Positions 54,319 through 63,032 of a DNA stretch of 64,000 nucleotides are shown here, piece by piece. Location of the stretch: NCBI GenBank assembly GCA_904419075.1, contig CAJFQM010000006.1, forward strand, positions 1-64,000, given 5' to 3'. The stretch is from an uncultured Clostridia bacterium (GTDB lineage Bacteria > Bacillota > Clostridia > Christensenellales > Borkfalkiaceae). The notes beneath the pieces were generated by a model. It was not told where the DNA came from, made no database searches, and saw nothing but the letters and a program-made list of their open reading frames with translations. Numbering within the stretch: position 1 is the first letter of the stretch; each line of letters starts with the position of its first letter. The translations under genes and the position numbers were made by a program.

Positions 54319-55884
54319 ATGGCAAAAATGATTACATCTTATGGAACGGGCGAACAGTTTACGACTGCTGCTCTGATGGGCATGGGAGGCACGCAACAGG
54401 ACGCGAACGGGAGATTTTATCTCGACGGGAACGCGGTCAATATCGAGCTTTCCCGAGTGATTGCGGAAGCGATTTACATAGACGAGATTTTCCGTGACGG
54501 ACAATCCGTAACAGGCGCGTACACGACAGACCGAACGCCGAGAGGCGCGACGCGAGTTATTCTTGATACGCCGCTGCCGTTCGCTTCCCGAACTACGTCT
54601 TACGGCGGCAGAGACGGTACGCCGGGCAACGCGGGTATTTTCAACGTGAACGCGCCTTTGCTTCCGACAAATGACGAGTTTATCGTTTACAGAAACCAGG
54701 TAAACGACCAAGCTATGTTGTTCTCGGATTTATCGAAGGAATATATTCCGCTCGATATTATGGCAAAAAAGATAGCTTCTTACGGTAAGCGCGTGGCGAT
54801 GGATAGAAGCGGCTCCACGCTCGCGGAAATTATAGCCTATGCGTTCTATCGTTCGCTCAACGGCGGGAATAACCTTGTCAACGAGGGCGATCTCACGCAG
54901 GAAAACGCTTATGCGGATTTAATCAATGAGCTTAATGCGTTGCTCGACGAAGGCGACCCCGCACGCGGTGCTTTTACTTATGCCACGAACGGCAGAACGA
55001 TTATCGGACGTCCTTCGTTCATTAATAACGTTTTCAGCCGTAAATCCGGCGTCATTATGCTCGGCGGAGACCTCGCTCAGGAAATGCTTAAAAATTATGA
55101 CCTCGACGTAAGAATGGCGGATAGAAATTACGTCGGTACCGGTTATAAGGGTTATGCCATGCAGTTCCATTTCCAGGTCGCTCCGGCTTATATCTGGACT
55201 TTGGCGGAAAAGTATTTGAATCTGCCTGCCGGTGCATTGGATAATGTGGACGCTATTGCCGTGTCGTTCGAGGCGACTGCGAAAGCAACCACCATTGACC
55301 TCGGCGTTAAGATTGTAGACGCGACGAACGGCAAGCGCGGTCTCGAAGCACAGCCGCTCAATATCTGGGGACATGAGGCATTCCGTAAATCTTATGTCAT
55401 CGGTAAATCTACCCTGACGAACGATTATCTCACTTCGACTTTGAAGCTGACTGCGGAAACCAGACTTGAACCGATTGCTCCGAAGATGATTAAGGAGGAT
55501 ATGGACGTGATTTCCGTTCCTGTTTATGGGCTTGACGGTACGATTATCGGATTCAGAGAAATCGCTAACGCTCCTAAGCCTAACGGCGACAACTTCCAGA
55601 CGGGACTTAAACAAGTGGCTATGCCTGCCGCTACTCCTCCCGGACAGAGCTTTACCGGGGCAAACGTATCGGTAACTTTGGCGACGATTACCCCCGACGC
55701 CGATATTTATTATACTACCGACGGTACTGAACCCACCAGCTCCTCCACGAAGTATAGTTCCGCTATCTCCATCACTCAGACCACTACGCTTAAAGCTATT
55801 GCTATCAAAGCCGGAATGGTTCCTTCCAGCGTTATGACGGAAGTCTATACCAAGACCGAAGCTCGAAGCGCGAAGAGTCGATAA
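54319..55884 (+). CDS. Major capsid protein with a C-terminal chitobiase/FN3-associated domain
   Basis: 521 residues. Residues 1 to about 435 form the capsid-fold part, assigned by position after the scaffold and by length. Residues about 440-512 match the chitobiase C-terminal/FN3-associated domain (PF13290): DADIYYTTDGTEPTSSSTKY and TLKAIAIKAGMVPSS. Such domains usually occur in surface glycan-related proteins. Here they would decorate the outside of the head, as Ig-like domains do in other phages (inference). Confidence 0.85.
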   Translation: MAKMITSYGTGEQFTTAALMGMGGTQQDANGRFYLDGNAVNIELSRVIAEAIYIDEIFRDGQSVTGAYTTDRTPRGATRVILDTPLPFASRTTSYGGRDGTPGNAGIFNVNAPLLPTNDEFIVYRNQVNDQAMLFSDLSKEYIPLDIMAKKIASYGKRVAMDRSGSTLAEIIAYAFYRSLNGGNNLVNEGDLTQENAYADLINELNALLDEGDPARGAFTYATNGRTIIGRPSFINNVFSRKSGVIMLGGDLAQEMLKNYDLDVRMADRNYVGTGYKGYAMQFHFQVAPAYIWTLAEKYLNLPAGALDNVDAIAVSFEATAKATTIDLGVKIVDATNGKRGLEAQPLNIWGHEAFRKSYVIGKSTLTNDYLTSTLKLTAETRLEPIAPKMIKEDMDVISVPVYGLDGTIIGFREIANAPKPNGDNFQTGLKQVAMPAATPPGQSFTGANVSVTLATITPDADIYYTTDGTEPTSSSTKYSSAISITQTTTLKAIAIKAGMVPSSVMTEVYTKTEARSAKSR

Positions 55885-56029
55885 CGCTCAATATTACCGT
55901 TTCCGAGGGGTTATCGTAAAGCCCCTCTCCACTCATTCATAGGCGAAGTTTTAGCTCCTTTGGAATTGGCTTCGTCCGTTGAGCCTTATCAGCGGACACC
56001 ATAATTTTTATTCGGAGGTTTTAATTTAT

Positions 56030-56503
56030 ATGGCTGATATACCTTCTACTCCGCTTACTCCCGCTAAGCGGATTTTCCCCTATGACGATGAGTATATGAT
56101 TTTCGACGAACTCACGGGACGATATGTTTTGACCGAAAAATACATAACGGACGTGCTTGCCGTTGATCTCGATACTCGTATCACCGAACGCACGACTATC
56201 AATCCCCAAGGCATGAAAAAACAGCTTCTGCGGCTTGCGTCCAATCACGTCTATAATTTTATTCACGAACACAACGTAGATAACATTCGGCAGGATTGTT
56301 TCATTGCAAAAGTCCCGTCGCTTCGTAAAATCATTATGCAGGCTATGGGAGAACAGTTTATCTATATCTCCGTTGTGGGGGATTTGTCGCGTTCTGCCGA
56401 CCCCGCAAAGCGTGCGGTTTGGTTCGATACGCAGGCCGCGAATACGCTGTCTCAAATCGTTCCCGAACTCGGAATGTCGATACTTTACACAGGGAGGATT
56501 TAA
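56030..56503 (+). CDS. Head-tail connector protein (adaptor)
   Basis: 157 residues. First gene after the capsid gene, 145 bp away, with a GAGGGG/CCCCTC hairpin in the gap. The layout (helical core, LRLASNHVYNFIHEHN) fits gp6/gp15-like adaptors. GGAGG precedes ATG 56030. Confidence 0.65.
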   Translation: MADIPSTPLTPAKRIFPYDDEYMIFDELTGRYVLTEKYITDVLAVDLDTRITERTTINPQGMKKQLLRLASNHVYNFIHEHNVDNIRQDCFIAKVPSLRKIIMQAMGEQFIYISVVGDLSRSADPAKRAVWFDTQAANTLSQIVPELGMSILYTGRI

Positions 56504-56505
56504 CT

Positions 56506-56901
56506 ATGGATTTTCTTGATTTGATTAATCCTTCAACCGAATACTATTTCACGGGTTATTATTATCCTCGTAAGCCTAAGCCCACAGAGGCACCCGATTT
56601 GAACCGTATAACTTTTCATTATAAGCAAATCAATCCGTATTCCCGTACCTTTGGCGTTATTATGGGAACGGTACGGCTCGACGAAGAAACTTACGCAATC
56701 CGTACCAATGAAGATTGCAATTTCAAAGTAAAGGGTTATATTTCCACGCAGGACGGCAAAATGTGGATTATAGACCAAATCCTCCATGATGAACAAGTAC
56801 CCGGAACCGAGGAGGCTTTAAGGATTTTCAAAAAGCCCGTTCAATCCGAATACCTTATGCGATTATTAAGAGTGGATAATCCTTGGGAGGTAGAGACATG
56901 A
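56506..56901 (+). CDS. Head closure / stopper-like protein
   Basis: 131 residues, beta-rich, second gene of the connector block. The assignment rests on order and size; no motif was recognised. It overlaps the next gene (ATGA). Confidence 0.55.
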   Translation: MDFLDLINPSTEYYFTGYYYPRKPKPTEAPDLNRITFHYKQINPYSRTFGVIMGTVRLDEETYAIRTNEDCNFKVKGYISTQDGKMWIIDQILHDEQVPGTEEALRIFKKPVQSEYLMRLLRVDNPWEVET

Positions 56902-57245
56902 TTTCTGATGAAGATTTTGCCGCCGCGTGCGAATTGGCTTACGGCGAACTTTTAGAACGCGCTCCGTTCGATACGGGGAATTTGGCTTTGAACGCTATAA
57001 AAATCGAGTTTCCGTCTCCGCAGGAATGTCGGATTTATGTGGACGAAGATATTGCTCCGTATATGCCTTACACGAATGAACCGTGGGAACATAAATGGAT
57101 TAAGATGGGGAATTTTAAGCCAGGGCAAGTAGTAGAACGTTTCCGAACTTGGGATAACCCAAATGAAGGATGGTGGAACGATACTTGCGAATATTTAATA
57201 AATTTAATGGCCGATTTACTCGGCGGGGAGATTAAAAAAACATGA
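56898..57245 (+). CDS. Tail completion protein (HK97 gp10-like)
   Basis: 115 residues with RAPFDTGNLALNAI near residue 20, the segment typical of HK97 gp10-like proteins, followed by a beta sheet region. Coupled to both neighbours by four-base overlaps. Confidence 0.7.
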   Translation: MISDEDFAAACELAYGELLERAPFDTGNLALNAIKIEFPSPQECRIYVDEDIAPYMPYTNEPWEHKWIKMGNFKPGQVVERFRTWDNPNEGWWNDTCEYLINLMADLLGGEIKKT

Positions 57246-58102
57246 TTACATTAGACCAATTAAAAGATGACTACATAACGCCCGTTTTGCAAAAAACAGA
57301 GCTTCCTTTCATTGTATTTACAGACGAAGGGGATTGGGAAAACGCTTACCGAAGAAAAAATACCGTTACGGAATATATAAACGGACTTTTCAAATTAAAG
57401 CAATCCGAAATACAAAATCTCGGCGGGGGCGTGATCGCGTATGCTCTTGTTACAAGTTTGAGCTTTTTGGTCCCTTGCGGAGACGACCCCGACCACAGGG
57501 GCGAACTTCAATTTGTCAAAACTATAAGAGACGCGCTTTCTTCCGCATTCTCAAACAACACGAAATTGAGCGTTACGATTGATGGCAAGGAATATGTCGG
57601 CGGCGTGTCGTATTCGCTTCCTGTGCCCGATTTAAGGGCTTTGAGACCATTCGCCGCAGATAGTCTGATTTATACTTGCTCAATCGCTTTTTCATATCTT
57701 GAAAATGCCGTCAATTCTTCCGACGTGACAATAACGGTAGACGGGGAAACAATAGCCTATACAAGATTTTCGTTCGGCCGGGCGGTCAGTCCCTCTGCGG
57801 ATTTGTTCGCGGAATCTACAAACGGAGAAGCAACCGTATACGCCGAAAATTCGACATTTTCCATTGACTTGGAATCTCCTGCTTCCTCGGTCTCCGCGTT
57901 CTCTGCCGCCGTATTAAGCTACATTATGGGCGTGACGGCCGTAAATGTCCCCCGAATGGTTTCCGTCAAGCTCGGAGAAACCGACATAAGAACAATGACA
58001 ATGATTTTAGGGGAATGCTCCGCACACGGTGAGAGCGTGAGCAACGTCGTTTATAAAATAGCGCTTATTCCTTACGTAGCGGGCGAAACAATGGGAGGGT
58101 GA
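57242..58102 (+). CDS. Tail or neck protein of unknown function
   Basis: 286 residues. The first half (about 1-150) has the size and layout of a tail terminator, and the second half is beta-rich with repeated VTIxVDGE-like strands (VTIDGKEYV, TITVDGETIAY). A fusion of terminator and tail-tube-like domains is possible but not shown. No family recognised. Confidence 0.55.
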   Translation: MITLDQLKDDYITPVLQKTELPFIVFTDEGDWENAYRRKNTVTEYINGLFKLKQSEIQNLGGGVIAYALVTSLSFLVPCGDDPDHRGELQFVKTIRDALSSAFSNNTKLSVTIDGKEYVGGVSYSLPVPDLRALRPFAADSLIYTCSIAFSYLENAVNSSDVTITVDGETIAYTRFSFGRAVSPSADLFAESTNGEATVYAENSTFSIDLESPASSVSAFSAAVLSYIMGVTAVNVPRMVSVKLGETDIRTMTMILGECSAHGESVSNVVYKIALIPYVAGETMGG

Positions 58103-58106
58103 TTCT

Positions 58107-58625
58107 ATGGCAGAAAATAACGGGTATATCGTAATATTCAAAAACGAAACGGGCGAGGGAATTGCCGCGGAAATCGGCGGGGTCGGCGGAGTGCAGGCTT
58201 CGAGTGGCGGCGCAGGCGGAGAGACGAGCGGAGGACTTAGTCCGAGCGCAAAAAAAGCCCTGCGCGGGGTTTTGTCCGTTTATCGGCCTTTGAAGTCTAC
58301 CGCTAATCAGCTTATCTCTTATGAGCTTTCACAAGTGGAACTCCGAACGGGGTCACGAGAACAACACCAACGCGCGAACTTTGCTTATTCGGTAGGTAAG
58401 ACAATCTACAATGCGGCGGAAAGTGTAGCTATCGGGGCAATTTTCGGCGGACTCCCGGGCGCAGCGATAAGCCTTGCTTTAAGTACGTTGGCCTCGGTTA
58501 TTTCCATAGCACAAAATCAAGAGACTATCAATACCGAACGCAGGCTCGAAGATATTTCCCGAAACCTCTCCGCTCAAAGAGTAACCGTATCGGGAAGCCG
58601 TTACATGAACGCAAGCGAATTTTAA
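58107..58625 (+). CDS. Late structural-region protein of unknown function
   Basis: 172 residues: a glycine/serine-rich stretch near residues 25-50, a helical middle and a hydrophobic segment (SVAIGAIFGGLPGAAISLALSTLASVI has more than one turn of Ala/Gly). It sits where a major tail or tape-measure gene is expected but is far too small for the latter. Confidence 0.5.
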   Translation: MAENNGYIVIFKNETGEGIAAEIGGVGGVQASSGGAGGETSGGLSPSAKKALRGVLSVYRPLKSTANQLISYELSQVELRTGSREQHQRANFAYSVGKTIYNAAESVAIGAIFGGLPGAAISLALSTLASVISIAQNQETINTERRLEDISRNLSAQRVTVSGSRYMNASEF

Positions 58626-58692
58626 CCAAGAAGAAAGCCGCGCCCCGAAGGGTACGGCTTTCAACAAAATATACTTAGGAGGGGTGAGCAAA

Positions 58693-58953
58693 TTAATTTT
58701 CATAATGCCCCATACAGGCAAAAATAATAAGGTTCTTATTTTCGTCAAAGTTATATACGAGCCTGTCGGAGTGAGAAATCCGTCTGCTCCAAGCCTTACG
58801 ATATTTTAAGGCTTCGGGTTGTCCGATTCCCTTAGATAATCCGTTGCGGGAAATATCTTTAATCAAAGCATTGATTTTTTTGACTGTGGCTTTGTCGGTT
58901 TCTTGCCATTCGGTATATTGCGCCCAAGCGATAGAAGAGAAGATAACGTTCAT
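58693..58953 (-). CDS. yoeB: YoeB-family ribosome-dependent RNase toxin
   Basis: 86 residues. Catalytic residues of YoeB are all present: Glu in GQPEALK, Arg in HSDRLVY and the His-Tyr of GHYEN near the C terminus. It cleaves mRNA on the ribosome when not bound by the antitoxin. The antitoxin gene lies 5 bp upstream on the same strand, against the direction of the late operon. Confidence 0.93.
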   Translation of the reverse strand: MNVIFSSIAWAQYTEWQETDKATVKKINALIKDISRNGLSKGIGQPEALKYRKAWSRRISHSDRLVYNFDENKNLIIFACMGHYEN

Positions 58954-58958
58954 TGGTT

Positions 58959-59210
58959 TTAGTCCTCAAAGTCTTTAATATCTTTGATGACGATTCCGCC
59001 GTCCTGTATTTGTTGCATGGATTTATCCAGCATAGAAAGATATTTCGCATTGGCAACCTGCTTTTGGAGTTGGTTGTATTGTTCCATGCTTAAAATAACG
59101 ACGTTTTTTTCTTCTTTACGAGTGACAATAACAACTTCTCCGTCATCGCTGGCTTTGTCGCAATAGGTTTTTAAGTTGTTACGTATTGTGGAGTAATTTA
59201 CTGCTACCAT
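58959..59210 (-). CDS. yefM: YefM/Phd-family antitoxin
   Basis: 83 residues with the family N terminus VNYSTIRNNLKTYCDKASDDGEVVIVTR, which binds DNA and represses its own promoter, and a C-terminal part that covers the toxin. Shine-Dalgarno AGGAGG. First gene of the toxin-antitoxin operon. Confidence 0.93.
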   Translation of the reverse strand: MVAVNYSTIRNNLKTYCDKASDDGEVVIVTRKEEKNVVILSMEQYNQLQKQVANAKYLSMLDKSMQQIQDGGIVIKDIKDFED

Positions 59211-59238
59211 TGTTGTACCTCCTTATTTGAGTATGACT

Positions 59239-59294
59239 ATTATAGCATATCTTATTCCGTTTGTCAATAGTTATGTGCAATAATTTGTACAAAT
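59239..59294 (-). promoter_or_regulatory. Promoter and operator of yefM-yoeB
   Basis: On the minus strand TTGACA (59262-59267), 17 bp, TATAAT (59239-59244). A perfect 12-bp palindrome ATTTGTACAAAT (59283-59294) lies upstream and is a candidate antitoxin operator. Confidence 0.8.
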
Positions 59295-59309
59295 ATTTGT
59301 TCGTAAATT

Positions 59310-59337
59310 AAAAGACGAGTTGTCACTCGTCTTTTTT
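59310..59337. terminator. Bidirectional terminator in the cargo cassette
   Basis: AAAAGACGAG pairs perfectly with CTCGTCTTTT around TTGTCA. The stop codon of the membrane protein gene is in the loop. Confidence 0.9.
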
Positions 59338-59676
59338 CAATTCGTTCAACTGCTTTTCAAGTTCTTCAATTTTCTTTTGCTTACGGGCTTCCTTTCTCTC
59401 TCGATAATCCTTTACGGCAGAGCCGCAAAGATAGGAAACTCCTTTGACATTAATAAGAATTAAAATTATTAAATGCAAAATCGTGGCTATTATTGAAAAA
59501 CATAAATGTATAGTTTCATACTTAAAATGACTAAAAATAGTTGGAAATTCTAACTGTTTTGCTATTTTATCCGTTTCAATAAACCATTGTATATAAATAA
59601 TGGAATCGTAAACAAAATACGCAAAACATAAAATCAATATAAGATTTAAGACTATCTTAAAAATAGTTTTTTTCAT
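59323..59676 (-). CDS. Small membrane protein of the cargo cassette
   Basis: 117 residues: a first helix (residues about 5-27), a second (about 56-78) and a charged coiled-coil tail (RKQKKIEELEKQLNELKK). It has a consensus promoter of its own and is oriented against the late genes, so it can be expressed in the lysogen. Possible superinfection exclusion protein (inference from position and topology). Confidence 0.65.
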   Translation of the reverse strand: MKKTIFKIVLNLILILCFAYFVYDSIIYIQWFIETDKIAKQLEFPTIFSHFKYETIHLCFSIIATILHLIILILINVKGVSYLCGSAVKDYRERKEARKQKKIEELEKQLNELKKDE

Positions 59677-59693
59677 TATGCACCTCTATTTTT

Positions 59694-59722
59694 ATAATAT
59701 CACAAAAATTAGCAACTGTCAA
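59694..59722 (-). promoter_or_regulatory. Promoter of the cargo membrane protein
   Basis: On the minus strand TTGACA (59717-59722), 17 bp, TATTAT (59694-59699). Confidence 0.8.
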
Positions 59723-59739
59723 TAACAGTTGCTTTTTTT
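59712..59739 (+). terminator. Rightward terminator before the tail gene
   Basis: GCAACTGT-CAATA-ACAGTTGC followed by seven T, on the late-operon strand 31 bp before the tail protein gene. The minus-strand promoter overlaps it. Confidence 0.85.
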
Positions 59740-59769
59740 ATAAAAAAATTTTTAACAGGAGTTAAACTT

Positions 59770-62700
59770 ATGAATAACTTTAAGGTAACTATCAACGGCA
59801 CCCATTACACAAACGCAGTTTTTCCTTTCAAATACGGGGAATTTTTAGACGAGCAACTCGATTATGCAACGTTAACGCTTTCCCGCGTATCTACGGAAAT
59901 CTTTGCTCCGCTTACGCCCGTAACGGTGGAAATCATAAGCCGAGGGACAAACGGAACGCAGACCAAAACAAAGAACTATATCATAGCAAACGATGACGGA
60001 CGGGAAACGCCGAACGGGTCGGGATTTTATCGACATGAACTTACACTTGTAGAGGAAACGAAGTACCTTGAAGGCTTTATGGTGGAAAGCCTTTGCGTTA
60101 CTAATGCGGGTGGGAGAAATCCAAATAGTATATATCCGCCTTTGGAAAATGTTGAGTTTAATTATGGGGAAGTAACCGCTTCGCAGGTTCTTCCTGAATC
60201 TTTCAAAACTCCAATTTTTATTCAAAATATACTTACTTTTCCGTCTGCAAGTTTCACATATCAAAAATTATTAGATATTCCCCCTTCTGATATGGGAACT
60301 TGCGATATTAATATAACAGTAGATTACCCTGATGGTACCTCGGATTCATTTGAATACCATGGAAATGATTCGTCTGCTACTGCGGGGACTTTTTCCGTTA
60401 AAACCGGACTTAATAAAATTACATGGGTGAGTACAATACAAAATGGCGGGTATCGCTTAAAATATGAAACATATATCTACGGACAGCCGAACAAATATCC
60501 GTTGAAGCCATGGACAATAAAAGAGGTGATAAATCGGGCATTGGAGCTTGTGGAGCCTTTGGTATGGGACGAGAGCGCGACGAGGGAAGAAACGCAAGAA
60601 ACAAGCATGATGGTGACGTTGAGCGGAAACCCGCCGTCTTTCTCAAATACGGGTTCGATTTCACGTGGAAAGATAACAAGCGCGGTAATTAAAAACAGAG
60701 ATATTTTTTTACAATACAGAATCAATATTTTAATAACTCATACCGATACGACATACACGGTAACGGCTTCGGCGGCGTCGGGGACAATAGCTCCGATTTT
60801 AGCCGCAGAAATAGAATTGACGGTGGAACAGGCGGGAAATTATGTTGTACCGCCGAGATTTCAATTTGCATATAAAGACCCGACAGATGCGGAAGAAATT
60901 GCTTTGTTCGACCAATACTCACCCGAATTTACGTTTACACGGTGTACGCTTCGGGAGTTGTTGCAAGAGATAGGCGGATATATCCACGCAGAGCCGCGTT
61001 TAAGCGGGAATACAATCACATTCGATAGATACGGCGGGCAAGAGCTTGCGACTTACTACGACGTAAATAAGAAGGCTATAACGAATCTCAACGAATATAA
61101 TTATTGCGGAAAGCAAGTTTCTTACGGGATAGAGCAAGCCTTAACGAAGATAGACAGTTATGTGGATAATCTCGTCAATCAAATCAATTCTTCGAGGGCG
61201 ACGGTCGGACAGCCGTATTCAAACGGGTATCAGACATTGAGAGTAGATTCCTCGTATATCAGATTGGAACAAAACGAAGGGACGATATTTCCGAGTGTAT
61301 TCCCGATACTGAAAGTAGAAAAGTTTTATTGGACAGATACAAACACGGGAACAAAGTATGACATTACCCCGTATTTGTTCGAGAAATCCATATACGATTC
61401 TCAATTATCGTCATATACGGACGTATATCCCGCTTCAAAATGTTATGCTCTATATTACACGCAGGGCGAAACGAATATAGGAGGATTTTTCTTCAAGGTT
61501 CCTAATCCCGTAAGTCCTGTTTTTGAGCAATACGCTATCGTGAATATTCTCAGAGCGGTGACGGGCAATGACAGCTTGACGGTAAGCGATTATGCGAAAC
61601 TGTGTTTCGAGCTGGTATATACGCCGATATACTCCGCGCGGGTAAATCATGGGAAACAGTATTTAGGAGACCTGTTGAAAAATCCGCGGACGATAGCGCA
61701 CAATCAAAGCGCGAACCAAGTAGAAACACAATACTACGGAGAGAATATCAAAGGATTGGCGGAACGGCTCGGGAATATCGAAAAGAGTTATACGTTCCAT
61801 GCGATGAATATAGAGACGATACCGACAGCGGGGCAGCTTTGGGATGACGATTATTATATATCCACGGTAGCGGTCGAAGTGAATTTCGACCGTTTTGTTT
61901 GTACGGTAGGGCTTTCAAAGAACTTTAACCGAAAGTCAAAGTACATCGGAGCGAACTCATACAGAAGAATTTACGAAATATCGGAGCGAATGGTACAGGA
62001 GAGGCAATCGATATATACGGATTATTTAGTCGTGACTGATAGAGAAGCACCTGCACCCGAATACGCGAAAAACATGTTCTGTCACCAATCTAATTTTTTC
62101 AATAACCTTGTTCAGACGTTCCTGCAAAGCTCTGCAAACGCCACGATAAAGATTTCCTCGGCATTGATACAGGGAAAGACAAAGACCGGAAAGGAGACGT
62201 TACCGCAAGTGATTTTGCCCGTAATCGCTTCGGCTTTCGGAAACGTCATGGAATTTTCTTGGGAGTTCAAAGATAATTTCTCGGCGGGACAGAGAATAGT
62301 CTATCAAAGCAACGACGGCCCCGAAGGATATTTCACTACCGAAGTACAATATTGCGATTATTACGGGCGTATGTACTACGAGGATTTAATTTTGTGCTCA
62401 ACGCTTGCGACGGCATGTGACCCTGAATCCTTCCCGTTGTATGAAAAGTACGGAAGCAACAATCCGATTGAGATGATGAAACTTCCGGCAAACTGTACAA
62501 TCGTAAAGAGAAAGGACAGCCGGGAAGCGTTGAAAGAGAATTATAGCGTGGAGTTCAACACGGATATTAAGGGCGTGATAATCGGTTCGGCATTGCCTGC
62601 AAATAACCCGTTGGTAAGCGGATTAAACCCGAAAGCAAAAGCGAAGCTGGTGATATTGAGAACGCCTGTAAACAAGTTTTCCCGTAAAGTCAATTTAAGT

Positions 62701-63030
62701 ACGGAGAATATCGCGGCGGAATATGAAGTAACCGATAATATGATATTCAGAAATGCTGTGGACGGTGTTTATTGTGTAGACGCGACGGGAATAACGGCGA
62801 CGACAGACGGGAAAACGTGGGCGTACGTAACACCGATATATGAAGGCGACCCGTACACGGTGGAGGACGAGGACGGAAACGTAGAGATGATAACGCCGAG
62901 CTACGGCGGGGAGTTACTTATCGGACGGAATATCGAGATAGCCTCGGGAGATACAATCGGGGCGTTCAGGATATTCCCGACGCATGACGTATTCAGTTAT
63001 ATGAAACAAAAAGAAGAACAGGAGGCATAA
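59770..63030 (+). CDS. Large tail / tail-tip protein
   Basis: 1086 residues. The N-terminal region is beta-rich and resembles the start of tail-tip proteins (LSRVSTEIFAPLTPVTVEI). There is no coiled-coil or repetitive tape-measure character. The middle (about 640-760) contains NHGKQYLGDLLKNPRTIAHNQSANQVE. The C-terminal part is mixed. Probably the structural hub of the tail tip, carrying the fibre encoded next. AGGAG lies upstream of ATG 59770. Confidence 0.7.
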   Translation: MNNFKVTINGTHYTNAVFPFKYGEFLDEQLDYATLTLSRVSTEIFAPLTPVTVEIISRGTNGTQTKTKNYIIANDDGRETPNGSGFYRHELTLVEETKYLEGFMVESLCVTNAGGRNPNSIYPPLENVEFNYGEVTASQVLPESFKTPIFIQNILTFPSASFTYQKLLDIPPSDMGTCDINITVDYPDGTSDSFEYHGNDSSATAGTFSVKTGLNKITWVSTIQNGGYRLKYETYIYGQPNKYPLKPWTIKEVINRALELVEPLVWDESATREETQETSMMVTLSGNPPSFSNTGSISRGKITSAVIKNRDIFLQYRINILITHTDTTYTVTASAASGTIAPILAAEIELTVEQAGNYVVPPRFQFAYKDPTDAEEIALFDQYSPEFTFTRCTLRELLQEIGGYIHAEPRLSGNTITFDRYGGQELATYYDVNKKAITNLNEYNYCGKQVSYGIEQALTKIDSYVDNLVNQINSSRATVGQPYSNGYQTLRVDSSYIRLEQNEGTIFPSVFPILKVEKFYWTDTNTGTKYDITPYLFEKSIYDSQLSSYTDVYPASKCYALYYTQGETNIGGFFFKVPNPVSPVFEQYAIVNILRAVTGNDSLTVSDYAKLCFELVYTPIYSARVNHGKQYLGDLLKNPRTIAHNQSANQVETQYYGENIKGLAERLGNIEKSYTFHAMNIETIPTAGQLWDDDYYISTVAVEVNFDRFVCTVGLSKNFNRKSKYIGANSYRRIYEISERMVQERQSIYTDYLVVTDREAPAPEYAKNMFCHQSNFFNNLVQTFLQSSANATIKISSALIQGKTKTGKETLPQVILPVIASAFGNVMEFSWEFKDNFSAGQRIVYQSNDGPEGYFTTEVQYCDYYGRMYYEDLILCSTLATACDPESFPLYEKYGSNNPIEMMKLPANCTIVKRKDSREALKENYSVEFNTDIKGVIIGSALPANNPLVSGLNPKAKAKLVILRTPVNKFSRKVNLSTENIAAEYEVTDNMIFRNAVDGVYCVDATGITATTDGKTWAYVTPIYEGDPYTVEDEDGNVEMITPSYGGELLIGRNIEIASGDTIGAFRIFPTHDVFSYMKQKEEQEA

Positions 63031-63032
63031 AT

